DNA from: Pseudomonadota bacterium
GTDB lineage: Bacteria > Myxococcota_A > UBA9160 > SZUA-336
Length of the DNA: 64,000 nt
Assembly (NCBI GenBank): GCA_003247575.1
Contig: QJZC01000019.1
Coordinates: 124,001 to 188,000, forward strand
Reading direction: 5' to 3'
Positions within the stretch are counted from its first letter, which is position 1. Every line of letters starts with the position of its first letter. Of the stretch, positions 1 to 8,565 are shown one piece after another. Under the pieces are notes generated by a model. That model searched no databases. It saw nothing but the letters and a program-made list of their open reading frames with translations, and was not told the DNA's origin. A program made the position numbers and the translations under genes.

Positions 1-2031
1 AGCCAGGGCAACCCTCGTCGCCTTCACGGCGAGATCGGACTGATTCACCTCGAACTCTCGCGCGTTCGCGCCGGGATCCCAGCGATGGGCCCAGCCACCT
101 ACGCGCCGTCATCCTCGACTCCAGACCTCGCTCAGCGGCCCTGGCAACGGGAGCCGAAGCCTCGACACGCATCGGCGCCGCCGACGCCCGGAACTAGCAA
201 TGCGGTGCCCGAGACGCCTCAGCCCGTCGTGGAAGGCGAGACGCCCGCCGCCTCCGTGGTCGTGCCGGAGAGCTCTGCCGCTGCACCTGAGTTGACCTCC
301 GAGACCGAGCTCGCGCCGCCGAACTCGCAGGACCGTCCGAGCCTACCCGCGCCTCAAGACGAGTCGCCGGCCGAGGTGTCGTCCGAGTCGAGCTCGCAGA
401 CGTCGCCAACCGCCGACACGTGCGACAACGCACCCACAGCATCGTCGTCCTCGCCTCCATCGGACACAGAGGTCCGGGCCGCAGAGATGCAGCAGGACCC
501 GACCTCCGCTGCGCCTGTGCTCGACGCAGAGGACGACCCCGAGATCGAAGCAGCACTGGCAGCAGTCGCTCCGCAACCCACCGCTGTAGAGCCGAAGGAG
601 GCGCAGCCAACGCGCAAGGCGCCGGAGACGCGTTCGAACGCGGGCGTGCGCCGTTCCCGACGCGCAAAGCAGAGGATCACACGGCTCTTCGATCGCGGAG
701 CAAAGGACTCCAAGCCAGCCGCTGCAGCTTCGGAGCCAGCGGAGACCTCCTCGCCCGCTCCGGAAGTAGCAAGCCCGGCCGCAGCAGAGGCATCCCCAGC
801 GGTACGTAGGGACCGCGCGACGCCACCCCCGCGCCAGGCATCCGGGGCAGTAACCGATACGCCCTCGGACTCCGAGATGAAGTCCCCGATGTCCGAACCT
901 GCGACCTCTGACCAGACCTCGAGCTCGGCTGCCGAGACTTCGGCGTCCGGAGCCTCGCCGGTCTCGGAGACGCGGGTCGCGAACGCGAAGTCGAAGCCGA
1001 CGGACTCGCAGCCAGCGGATGCGCTGGAGGCAGCCTCGGATTCCGAGCCGGGACACACCGCCGAGCCAGACACCGAGGGCACCCACACCCCCGAGGAGGA
1101 GATCCTCCTGGATGTCGAGATCGTGGCGGCGGAGGAACCAGCTGCCTCAACTGCAGCCAGCCCGGCGCCGCCCGCTGGTCCTGCGGCCGCGGAGGTCGCT
1201 CACCAGGTTCCAGCCGATCCCGCAGACAGGTCGACCGGGACCTCGACTCTCGTCTCGCCGGACGCACAGTCCGACCCCGATCTCTTCGCCGACGCCAAGC
1301 GCAACTGGGACGCGTTCGCCACCGCGAGCACTCGACTCTCGGATGTGAGTCTCGAGCTGAGCGAACCGTCTTCCGCCGAGACCCGGCCGCCCGAACGACC
1401 AACGGCGGAAGCCACTACCCCTACGGCGGCAGTTCCGCAGCCGTATTCCAGCCGGGGCGCCCAGGCCAAGTCCACCCAGAGTGTGAGCCCCAAGCCAGGC
1501 TCCGACAGCTCGCGGAAGACCTCCTTGATCGCGCCGACCTCGCGCACCGCCGCGCCGGCCCCGACCTCCAGCCCGCGCCGAGCACAGCGCAAGGGAGTCG
1601 TCGCGGCTGTCCTGGGTGTCCTAGGGCTCGGCGCAGTCGCGCTGATCGTCACCAACACCTCGGATGAACCGCTCCCCGATGTCGCCAGCCCACCCGTCGC
1701 AACCGTGCTCCCCATTCCGGCGGACAAGCCCGGCACCGATGTCGCGACCTCTCCACTCCCCGAGCGAGGGGAGTCATCGGCATCCGAACTCCGAGTCAGC
1801 CCACCACCGCCGCAGCGCGAGGAGCCGAAAGCCCCTCCGATTCTGACCAACGTGAATGCGAAACCATGGGCAACGATCGAGATCGACGGTCGCCTGGTGG
1901 GAGAGACTCCTCTGGGTGAACTTCCTCTCTCGCCGGGCCCTCACGCCTTCCGAGCCACTCTCCCCAGTGGACGTGTGATCGAACGCACAGAAGTGATCTC
2001 GGCGGAGAATTCGCGCATCGTCTTTGAATAG
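1..2031 (+). CDS. ExeA-like AAA ATPase with C-terminal PEGA domain, 5'-truncated by window edge
   Basis: The frame is open from the first base, so the start lies outside the window; the first in-frame ATG at 85 is probably internal. The first residues, GNPRRLHGEIGLIHLE, closely match GNPRRLHAELSLIRIE at the end of the AAA module of the gene at 6313-7812, so the missing part is probably a P-loop ATPase domain. About 500 Pro/Ala/Ser/Glu-rich residues of low complexity follow, then a membrane helix near residues 531-552 (GVVAAVLGVLGLGAVALIV), then a PEGA-like domain over the last 60 residues (WATIEIDG, GETPLG). By analogy with ExeA/GspA the ATPase would be cytoplasmic and the PEGA domain periplasmic. 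The PEGA domain would take the place of a peptidoglycan-binding domain. The substrate is unknown. Confidence 0.8.
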   Translation, partial: SQGNPRRLHGEIGLIHLELSRVRAGIPAMGPATYAPSSSTPDLAQRPWQREPKPRHASAPPTPGTSNAVPETPQPVVEGETPAASVVVPESSAAAPELTSETELAPPNSQDRPSLPAPQDESPAEVSSESSSQTSPTADTCDNAPTASSSSPPSDTEVRAAEMQQDPTSAAPVLDAEDDPEIEAALAAVAPQPTAVEPKEAQPTRKAPETRSNAGVRRSRRAKQRITRLFDRGAKDSKPAAAASEPAETSSPAPEVASPAAAEASPAVRRDRATPPPRQASGAVTDTPSDSEMKSPMSEPATSDQTSSSAAETSASGASPVSETRVANAKSKPTDSQPADALEAASDSEPGHTAEPDTEGTHTPEEEILLDVEIVAAEEPAASTAASPAPPAGPAAAEVAHQVPADPADRSTGTSTLVSPDAQSDPDLFADAKRNWDAFATASTRLSDVSLELSEPSSAETRPPERPTAEATTPTAAVPQPYSSRGAQAKSTQSVSPKPGSDSSRKTSLIAPTSRTAAPAPTSSPRRAQRKGVVAAVLGVLGLGAVALIVTNTSDEPLPDVASPPVATVLPIPADKPGTDVATSPLPERGESSASELRVSPPPPQREEPKAPPILTNVNAKPWATIEIDGRLVGETPLGELPLSPGPHAFRATLPSGRVIERTEVISAENSRIVFE

Positions 2032-2110
2032 CCACGACCTTCGCCCGCCACTCAAAGAGCGGAGCATTCCGGCCGATTGAGGCGGACAGGATCCAATCCG
2101 AGGGTGTCAC

Positions 2111-2485
2111 GTGAACCTGCAGGTCGTGTCCATAGTCTGGTGCAAGCCGATCTCCTGCCACTCACTCGATGCTGCGCTGATCCCGGCGCGCGCAGGCATC
2201 TACGAGATCCTATGGGACAGAGACTCCGACTCCGAGCGAATTTTCATGGGAGAGAGCGATGACATCCGGCAGAGCATGGTGCAGCACATCTCCGGACGCA
2301 CACCATTCGCTGCGGTCGCATCACGAGTTCTGGAGCCAGATGCCTGCTTTCGTTACTGGCTTTGCGACTCACGCGTTCAACGCAGCCAAGTAGCTGCCGC
2401 TCTCTGGGATTCCTACCCGTATGAGTGCGGTGCGGACTGGACGGATCTCGGCGCAACCTGCGTACGCGTCTCCGAGGAAGACTAG
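2111..2485 (+). CDS. Small GIY-YIG nuclease-like protein
   Basis: GTG start with a GAGGG ribosome-binding site six bases upstream; 124 residues. Around residues 28-62 it shows AGIYEILW, then RIFMGESDDIRQSMVQH. These fit the GIY motif, a variant second motif (FMG instead of YIG) and the following helix with a conserved Arg, as in stand-alone GIY-YIG domain proteins. The C-terminal part (LWDSYPYECG) resembles the end of short family members. The family cleaves DNA, but the altered YIG motif leaves activity uncertain. It lies 79 bases after the PEGA gene on the same strand and is followed at once by the HDOD gene. A related non-nuclease fold member is possible. Confidence 0.6.
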   Translation: MNLQVVSIVWCKPISCHSLDAALIPARAGIYEILWDRDSDSERIFMGESDDIRQSMVQHISGRTPFAAVASRVLEPDACFRYWLCDSRVQRSQVAAALWDSYPYECGADWTDLGATCVRVSEED

Positions 2486-2579
2486 CCAAGCACTCGGCAC
2501 GGTGGAGCACGATCGGGCTACGCTCCAGCGCGCTTCGAACGAGGTCGTGCCCGAGGCACCCGCAGCGAACCAACACGCC

Positions 2580-3461
2580 ATGACCCCGGAAGAGAACACC
2601 AACAATACTGAGCTGCTCATCCGCGAAATCGAGCGGTTCCCAACCTTGCCGGACGTCGCAACCCTGGCGCTGGAAGAGCTCGAGCGGCCCGACTGCGACT
2701 TCGACGAGGTCGCATCACTGGTCTCCCTCGACCCGGTGCTGGCCAGCAGAATCCTTCGCATGGCCAACTCTGCATACTTCGGAGCGGTCCACAAAGCCGA
2801 GAACGTGGACGCAGCCCTGTGTCGCCTGGGGATTCGTGAATGCCGGGCGCTGATCCTGACGGTCGCCTTGATGGATTCGATCCCGGATCTCCCGAGCCCA
2901 GTCAGCGCAAAGAGCTTCTGGACGCTGAGCCTCGCCTCAGCACTGATCTCGCAGAAGATCGCCGAGGATATCGGCTATCCGTCACCGGAGCGGGCGTACC
3001 TCGCGGGCCTGGTTCACCTGCTCGGACAAGCCGTGCTAGCCATCCAGTTCACGGATCGCTTCAGACACGCAGTGGAACTCGGTCGCCGCGACCAGCTCCC
3101 ACTGGTCGTTGCGTTGACCGAGGAGTTCGGCTGTGATCATGCCGGACTGACGGCGCACATTCTCCGCCGATGGAGTTTCCCCGAGGAAGTCACCCACGCG
3201 ATTCGCTACCAATTCACGCCTTCTGCCGCTCGTAACGAAGCGCTGCTGGCATCGCTCATCGTGGCTGGTGACGGCATGTGCAGAGACTTCGAGCTCGCTC
3301 TCGAGGACTTCGGCTACTCCGTACGAAGCTGGCTCTCGCGTATCGATCCCTGCCTCGAACAGGCTCTCCGCGCTGCGGACCTGGGTACGACCGTCGAGTA
3401 CTTCGATCGGCTCGCAGAGCCTGCGCAGGAAGCGATTGACTTCGCGCTCACCATCTTCTGA
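2580..3461 (+). CDS. HDOD domain signalling protein
   Basis: About 293 residues from the ATG at 2580; an upstream in-frame ATG at 2421 would add 53 low-complexity residues and overlap the preceding gene by 65 bases, so I prefer 2580. Neither start has a strong ribosome-binding site. The HDOD domain spans most of the chain: FPTLPDVATLALE, then VSLDPVLASRILRMANSAYFG, then a helical region ending near residue 210. HDOD domains are HD-like folds usually lacking full metal ligands, and they act in signalling and cell-cycle or motility control. No fused GGDEF, EAL or receiver domain is seen, so this is a stand-alone member. Its partners are not evident from the neighbourhood. Confidence 0.85.
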   Translation: MTPEENTNNTELLIREIERFPTLPDVATLALEELERPDCDFDEVASLVSLDPVLASRILRMANSAYFGAVHKAENVDAALCRLGIRECRALILTVALMDSIPDLPSPVSAKSFWTLSLASALISQKIAEDIGYPSPERAYLAGLVHLLGQAVLAIQFTDRFRHAVELGRRDQLPLVVALTEEFGCDHAGLTAHILRRWSFPEEVTHAIRYQFTPSAARNEALLASLIVAGDGMCRDFELALEDFGYSVRSWLSRIDPCLEQALRAADLGTTVEYFDRLAEPAQEAIDFALTIF

Positions 3462-3600
3462 GCGGCTCGAGAGCAGGCCCAGCGCAAACCTCCGGCGCCG
3501 GCTGCGTGCGGGTGTTATAGGTACAGCTGCGCGGGCGCTTCTGTTAAATCGCGTCCCAACGAACCGCCAGAACGCGTAAAATTTCGGCCCTGGAACTGGA

Positions 3601-4506
3601 ATGCTGGCTGCTATCTCGATCCTTGATCTGATCCAGAGTTTCGCCAAACGGGCACTTTCCTGCGCCTCGGGACGCTCTCCGAGCGTCCGGTGGGGTGCTG
3701 TCTGTGTACGAACGCCTCAGGGGTCGGAGGTCCGACCCCGGCCGGCTCTCGCAGTCGTTCCTCTGACGATCGCCTGGCTGTCCGTCGCGCCAGGTGGAGC
3801 CACGGCGCTCGCGCAGGAAGTCGGCAGCGCTCTCGCATGTAGCGCCTGGGCAGGAGAGATGGATCCTCTGCCGAGCACCACCAGCCCAGACCCGTTCGCA
3901 AAGCGCTGGGCTGAGCTGCGCCAGAGAGAACTGCGCGTCTTGGCCTCTGGGATCGAAGCGGAGCAACCGATCCTCGCCCGGCGTCTACGGGCGCATGCTG
4001 ACTGCCTGGGCCGGACACGCTCAACTCTTTCCGGCACTGGGAGGCTGGGTAGCCAGCCCTCCGTGGGCGCGGGGGCGAGGGGGCCCTCGGTCACGTATCG
4101 GCCGCGTCCGCAGCTGCCCCGACGTGCAAGACCTCCGACCGCACCACCTCCGCCGAAGATCGACTTTGCCGATGTGGATCGCGCTATGGACCAAGCAGGA
4201 GCAGAGATCGCTGCAGCCCGTTTCCAGCAGGCTCTCCTCTTCGCAGACGATGCTCGGGCTCGGCTCGAGCCCAAACCGGATGTCGGAGCCCGTCAGGAGC
4301 GCCAGGTTCAAGTGGAGATTCTATCTGCGACCGCCTTGGTTGCACTCGGGCGAAGCGAGGAGGCGGCGGAGAACTTCGCCCGAGCGCTGAACATGAAGCC
4401 CGATCTCAAGCTCGACGAGCAGACGACCCCCCCAAAGATCCTGCGCCTCTTCACACAAGTGCGCGATGGACGCAGCGCGCTCGGAGAGCCGGGGGTGAAT
4501 CCATGA
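3601..4506 (+). CDS. Exported protein with TPR-like C-terminal half
   Basis: 301 residues. A hydrophobic stretch near residues 48-70 ending in ATALAQ looks like a signal peptide, but it sits behind about 45 unusual residues; no better in-frame start is visible closer to it. The middle is Pro/Arg-rich and probably disordered. The last 120 residues form helical repeat-like sequence (AAARFQQALLFADDARARLE; ALVALGRSEEAAENFARAL). They end in a MKPDLKLDEQTTPPKIL segment, which resembles the end of TPR modules in envelope proteins and also the TPR-like part of the TonB protein at 49184-49954. It overlaps the next gene by four bases (ATGA), indicating translational coupling. Specific function unknown. 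Confidence 0.7.
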   Translation: MLAAISILDLIQSFAKRALSCASGRSPSVRWGAVCVRTPQGSEVRPRPALAVVPLTIAWLSVAPGGATALAQEVGSALACSAWAGEMDPLPSTTSPDPFAKRWAELRQRELRVLASGIEAEQPILARRLRAHADCLGRTRSTLSGTGRLGSQPSVGAGARGPSVTYRPRPQLPRRARPPTAPPPPKIDFADVDRAMDQAGAEIAAARFQQALLFADDARARLEPKPDVGARQERQVQVEILSATALVALGRSEEAAENFARALNMKPDLKLDEQTTPPKILRLFTQVRDGRSALGEPGVNP

Positions 4507-5423
4507 GCGCCCTCGCATGGATCCTGCCGGAGAGACTGTGCAGAGCGCTTGCCTCGTGCGCAATCCTGGCCTGGGCAGGGGGATGCGTGACTCCAGTCAC
4601 AGACGCCCTGCCTACTCGCGAGCCCGTGCAGCCCGGCGCCGCTGAGATTGAGGTCGAGGTCTACCGGGGGTTGTCGGCCGGAACGCTCCCGCAGGGGACC
4701 TCCCATCTGCTGGTGGACGTGACGCCGATGACCTACCCCGATGACCGTCCGCGGGAAGAGGCAGCGCTCGCAGCGCTCGCCAACCGCATGCTTCAGCAGC
4801 TCGAGCTCGAGCTACCTACCGAAGCCGACCGAAACGTCTACCCCTTCCTACGCGCATCGTCTGCCGAGTCGGAGGCACCCGCTTGCCCATCGGACCCACA
4901 GAAGCAGACCTACGCAAGTGTGGCCATCGATCAGATCCGCACGGTCCTCGCCGGACGCCTGCTCCTGGACGGCGCCCGCGTGTGGCTGATCACGGACCTC
5001 AGCAGCGAGTGCGCTCCGCTGCTCTGCTCGGCTGCAGAGCGGCTGATTCAGCAGGGTGGCTGGCTCGATCTGGTTCAGGTCGGGACGGGAGCCCCTCCGA
5101 ACTGTCTATCGCAGCTACGCCCATCCTCACGTCAGCCAAGCGCTCTCACGGCGGTCGGATCCCAGCCAGCTCCCTCGTTCCGGATCGAGTCCGTAGTGGC
5201 CGAAGGGACTCCGCGCGTCCTGGCACGGGGCACTGCCCAAGGCCCCCCTATCGAAGTGGGTGTCGGCTACCGCGCAATCGTGGTCGAAACCCAGCCCGAG
5301 GAACGAATCGGGCCCATCGAGCTGCGCCCGGGGCAGAGGGTTCGTGTCCAGCTCATGGACTTCCCAGTCTCGGCCCCGAGTGCCAGAGAGTGGAAGATCG
5401 AGGTCGAGAATGCGGCCCCCTAG
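4503..5423 (+). CDS. Predicted lipoprotein
   Basis: 306 residues, starting within the ATGA overlap with the preceding gene. The N-terminus is a lipoprotein signal: charged start, hydrophobic core and AWAGGC lipobox near residue 27. The rest has no motif I recognise. A central part (RMLQQLELELPTEADRNVYPF, then two Cys pairs) is followed by a beta-rich C-terminus with regularly spaced Val/Ile. It is likely anchored in the outer or inner membrane facing the periplasm. The next gene starts 14 bases before this one ends, so 3601-7812 looks like one transcription unit. Confidence 0.7.
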   Translation: MSALAWILPERLCRALASCAILAWAGGCVTPVTDALPTREPVQPGAAEIEVEVYRGLSAGTLPQGTSHLLVDVTPMTYPDDRPREEAALAALANRMLQQLELELPTEADRNVYPFLRASSAESEAPACPSDPQKQTYASVAIDQIRTVLAGRLLLDGARVWLITDLSSECAPLLCSAAERLIQQGGWLDLVQVGTGAPPNCLSQLRPSSRQPSALTAVGSQPAPSFRIESVVAEGTPRVLARGTAQGPPIEVGVGYRAIVVETQPEERIGPIELRPGQRVRVQLMDFPVSAPSAREWKIEVENAAP

Positions 5424-6303
5424 TGCTGTATGGATCATGGCTATGATCACGGCATCCGCGCCCGTGCACTCGAGCCTTGCATCCGATATCACAGAACTCT
5501 TCGAGTCACCTCGGCGGAGCTCCGCCATTCAAGCGCTGTCGGCCGAGCAGATCGTCCGCAGAGCGTTCGAGAATGTCTTCCCGAGTGGCTTTGGCATGGA
5601 GATCGAAACGACTCGCGTCGGCACTTCGAGAGAGGACGAGAGCTCTGAGTTTCGCGTGTATCGCCGGGCGATCGATGGAGAGATGCGCATTCTCACAGAG
5701 AGCCTCGCTCCACCCGAGATCGAAGGAACGCGCATGCTGCAAATGGAATCCTCAGATGGCGCAGAACGCACCTTCGCCTATGTTCGATCTGTGGCACGCG
5801 AGCCCTTTGCCACCACGTTCCGACTTGCCGATCCCTTCCTGTGTAGCTGGTACGACAAGACCAGCTCCACTGAGCCAGCCGGTGCCGAGCCTCTGCAAGG
5901 CGCCTATCGCCCACCCTTTCAAATTCTTTCGCGCAGACCGGACAAAGTCGAAGGCGAGCCCGTGCAGCGCATCCTCGTGCGGCCCTTGATCGATCGGGGC
6001 TACGATCGATTGGAGCTCGCAATTGCGGAGCGTGACTTCGCGATTCTGGAATACCTCCACTTCACGACGGCGCAGGACGCCGCACCGTCCCTCGTCGCGC
6101 GGGCCGTCCGAGAGGACATGGTCGTACTCGATGGACACGTTCTTCCCACCCGCCTACGCTACGAGGACCGCGCCCTGGCGCAGGTCACCGTCGTGTCGAT
6201 CAGGCACAGCCCAATTCCGCCGGACGCACCCGACACGCTGTTCGACCCACGCAGCTTCCACAGACCCCGTACCGCGCCCCTGGCACCGGCCGGGGCTCAG
6301 TAG
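5410..6303 (+). CDS. Outer membrane lipoprotein-sorting (LolA-like) protein
   Basis: 297 residues from the ATG at 5410; an earlier ATG at 5260 would lie deep in the lipoprotein gene and add a non-hydrophobic leader, so it is rejected. The chosen start gives a short signal peptide (VWIMAMITASAPVHSSLA). The mature part matches the LolA-like family annotated as outer membrane lipoprotein-sorting protein: MEIETTRVG, MRILTESLAP and EGTRMLQM, an alternating beta pattern, and a RRPDKVEGEPV turn before LEYLHF. Proteins of this fold form an open barrel that shields lipid moieties in the periplasm. The overlap with the lipoprotein gene and the downstream ATPase suggest a shared role in envelope assembly; the cargo is unknown. 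Confidence 0.75.
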   Translation: MRPPSAVWIMAMITASAPVHSSLASDITELFESPRRSSAIQALSAEQIVRRAFENVFPSGFGMEIETTRVGTSREDESSEFRVYRRAIDGEMRILTESLAPPEIEGTRMLQMESSDGAERTFAYVRSVAREPFATTFRLADPFLCSWYDKTSSTEPAGAEPLQGAYRPPFQILSRRPDKVEGEPVQRILVRPLIDRGYDRLELAIAERDFAILEYLHFTTAQDAAPSLVARAVREDMVVLDGHVLPTRLRYEDRALAQVTVVSIRHSPIPPDAPDTLFDPRSFHRPRTAPLAPAGAQ

Positions 6304-6312
6304 AACACGAGC

Positions 6313-7812
6313 GTGATCGTCGAGCCCTTCGCAGCCGAGCCCGATCTGGCGTTCTACGTCGCAAGGCCTGCGATCGAGCGAGCCATCGCCCAAGTGCGCG
6401 AGGGTCTCGAGGGACACTCCGCACGGTTGGTTCTTCTGTACGGACCTCCCGGGATCGGCAAGTCGATCGTACTCGAACGCGTCGCCCACGAAGTCTCAGC
6501 CACGGCGATCTGCCTGAGACTCGACCATGCAGGACTCACGATTCCAGAGCTCTGCAGCTGGCTGGCGAATGAGTTGGAGTCACTTCAGCTTCACGCCCCA
6601 GCCGCACGTTCATGGTCGGCACGGATCCGTGGACTGCTCTCACGTTCGGACTACGACCCGAGCAACCCAGAACTCGTGCTGGCGCGTCGTGTCGCAGAGT
6701 GCGGGGGCGGCGCAGCGCGGGTATTCGCTCTGATCGATGATGCGGACGAGATGAGCTCCGACGATCTACGCAGACTCGAGAGCGTAGCGGAGCGATGTGC
6801 TGACGCCCTGAGCATCTGCGTCGCCTCCTCAAACGAGGACATGACCGCAGCACTCGCACACTCCATGGCGCTCGTACGCTTCGAAGAGCCCATGTCCGAG
6901 CACGAGACCAGGGAGTACATTGCAACGCGTCTCAGCCGGGCACGGGCGCCGCGAGAGCTCGAATCTCAGCTCGAGCCGCGCCAGGTCCAACGACTTTATC
7001 GGTTCTCTGGGGGCAACCCACGCCGCCTTCACGCCGAGCTCAGCTTGATCCGTATCGAGGGTGCATGGCCCGAATCCCGGGAGCGAGACGACCCCGCGCC
7101 CGGTGAGCGGCAAGCGCACCAAGGCGGTGGAGCATCACCTCAGGCCCCCCCTCAGATCCCCGTAACTTCGATCGAAAGTGACACCACTGGACCCGGCGAG
7201 TCGAAATCACTTCGCACTCACGCGCAATCCGGCAGCTCCAGCAAGCACCTGGCCAGTGGGGAAGAACTGGCCTCCGGGCTTAAGGAAGAGTCCCCGAGCC
7301 GAGAGCCCGCAGTCTCTGCACCCAGGCGACCTCGGGGCGCGATGATTATCGGCTCGCTTCTCCTGCTCGGCCTCCTGGCCGCCGCAGCGCTCCTTTCGGG
7401 CGATGACGCCCCCCCGGAACGCAACGCCGACGCGTCTCCAGAAGCGGCTGTGCAGCCATCGACGGACCTTCCAGAGGAACTGGCTGAGACTTCCTCGAAT
7501 CGCCCCGGAGCACGCGAAGGCGCGCAACGGCCTCTGGACGCGAGCGCTGCACCTGCCCTGCCGCGAGTCGAATCGCGAGCTCCGGAGCAACCACGGGACA
7601 GCCGGGCTCGAGCCGTGGCGATTCGGGTCAGCATCAACGCGGACCCCTGGGCCATGATCTGGATCGATGGGTTGGAAGCGGGCGAGACGCCCCTCGGCGA
7701 CGTTCTGATTCCGCCGGGTACGCATCGATTCCGCGCACGCCTTCCCGATGGGCGCGTCGTAGAACAGTCCGTCGAGATCAGTGAGCGCCGCCGCTGGGTC
7801 TACTTCGAGTAG
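6313..7812 (+). CDS. ExeA-like AAA ATPase with membrane helix and PEGA domain
   Basis: 499 residues, GTG start nine bases after the preceding stop. The ATPase domain has Walker A at residues 43-51 (YGPPGIGKS) and Walker B near 137-146 (VFALIDDADE). A sensor-like region follows, ending in FSGGNPRRLHAELSL near 233-247. A charged, Pro-rich linker leads to a membrane helix near 344-362 (MIIGSLLLLGLLAAAALLS). The last 60 residues form a PEGA-like domain (WAMIWIDGLEAGETPLGD). This order (cytoplasmic ATPase, one helix, periplasmic surface-binding domain) is that of ExeA/GspA, with PEGA where ExeA has a peptidoglycan-binding domain. It is a paralogue of the truncated gene at 1-2031 but has a much shorter linker. 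Confidence 0.85.
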   Translation: MIVEPFAAEPDLAFYVARPAIERAIAQVREGLEGHSARLVLLYGPPGIGKSIVLERVAHEVSATAICLRLDHAGLTIPELCSWLANELESLQLHAPAARSWSARIRGLLSRSDYDPSNPELVLARRVAECGGGAARVFALIDDADEMSSDDLRRLESVAERCADALSICVASSNEDMTAALAHSMALVRFEEPMSEHETREYIATRLSRARAPRELESQLEPRQVQRLYRFSGGNPRRLHAELSLIRIEGAWPESRERDDPAPGERQAHQGGGASPQAPPQIPVTSIESDTTGPGESKSLRTHAQSGSSSKHLASGEELASGLKEESPSREPAVSAPRRPRGAMIIGSLLLLGLLAAAALLSGDDAPPERNADASPEAAVQPSTDLPEELAETSSNRPGAREGAQRPLDASAAPALPRVESRAPEQPRDSRARAVAIRVSINADPWAMIWIDGLEAGETPLGDVLIPPGTHRFRARLPDGRVVEQSVEISERRRWVYFE

Positions 7813-7824
7813 GTCACCGCCGAG

Positions 7825-8199
7825 TCAGTAGCGTCCCTTGAATCCCTTCCCACCTGTGTTGGAGAGCCAGCCGCGGTTTTCCATGCACTCACTGTAGATG
7901 AAGCGCAGTCGACGCTCCTGGCGGCGCTTTTCCTGCTCGGCCTGAAAGGGATCACTCGGGTCCACGCGACGACAGAGGGTCCCTCGCCCCTCAGTGTTGT
8001 AGCCGCATTGCTCACCACTCTCGTTTGCGAGAGCCGTCACCGCCCTGCGTCCGCATGACCGGCTCGCCTTGCGGAAGGCCTGCTCCCCTTCCCCCTGCTT
8101 CTGCCAGTACAGATCCTTGGCAGCACAGCCAACGCCCGCGAGGCCAAGTGCGATTGCGCAGGCCAAAAGTCTCGCTGGCGACATACGTCCGATTCTCAT
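7825..8199 (-). CDS. Small lipoprotein
   Basis: 124 residues. The ATG at 8199 is chosen because AGGAAGGAGG lies just upstream; longer in-frame versions lack such a site. Signal peptide with lipobox LAGVGC near residue 25. The mature part is charged, with about five Cys residues and a C-terminal RRLRFIYSECMENRGW segment typical of small conserved lipoproteins with an SECMENRGW-type ending. Function unknown. It converges on the ATPase gene, whose stop is only 12 bases away, and diverges from the TetR gene. Confidence 0.75.
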   Translation of the reverse strand: MRIGRMSPARLLACAIALGLAGVGCAAKDLYWQKQGEGEQAFRKASRSCGRRAVTALANESGEQCGYNTEGRGTLCRRVDPSDPFQAEQEKRRQERRLRFIYSECMENRGWLSNTGGKGFKGRY

Positions 8200-8565
8200 G
8201 GAGCCCTTCCTCCTTCCTGATCCATTTCCTACGGCCCGAGGGAGGCCGCTTCTAGTGTATCCGATTCCCAATTCAGGTCGCGCTTTGATGGACATCCGTC
8301 CTGCACGCACGGCAAGGCCAGCCTCTGCGCTCTCGGACCGGCCCTGAGCCGCCGCATGCACAACATTCAGGCCAAACACAAAATCGTGTGTGCCTCATTC
8401 TGATTATTCGAAAGAACAAGCGGATAGCCCCAATCCGTGCTCGAAGAAACAGCGCAAAGGCAGCGAGTTGTTTGGCTAGACGTGCAACTAACTTGTCATT
8501 CGTCAAGGGCTAACCGCATGTCTCTCATGTACGAAGACACTCTTCGATGCTAGTTTGCGAGAACC
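8200..8565. other. Divergent intergenic region, AT-rich
   Basis: 366 bases between the lipoprotein start (leftward) and the TetR gene (rightward). Clearly richer in A/T than its surroundings, with no plausible coding frame. It probably holds promoters for both genes. One imperfect palindrome is listed separately. Confidence 0.6.
8492..8507. promoter_or_regulatory. Possible TetR operator (imperfect palindrome)
   Basis: CTTGTCATTCGTCAAG, with CTTG and CAAG ends and about five of eight pairs matching, lies about 60 bases upstream of the TetR start. TetR regulators commonly bind such palindromes in their own promoter. The symmetry is weak, so this is only a candidate. Confidence 0.25.

Noticed and set aside
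8483..8493. TGCAACTAACT, also present at 50096-50106 in another intergenic region
   Set aside because: An 11-base match is expected many times by chance in 64 kb. The following bases agree only partly, so I do not claim a shared operator.
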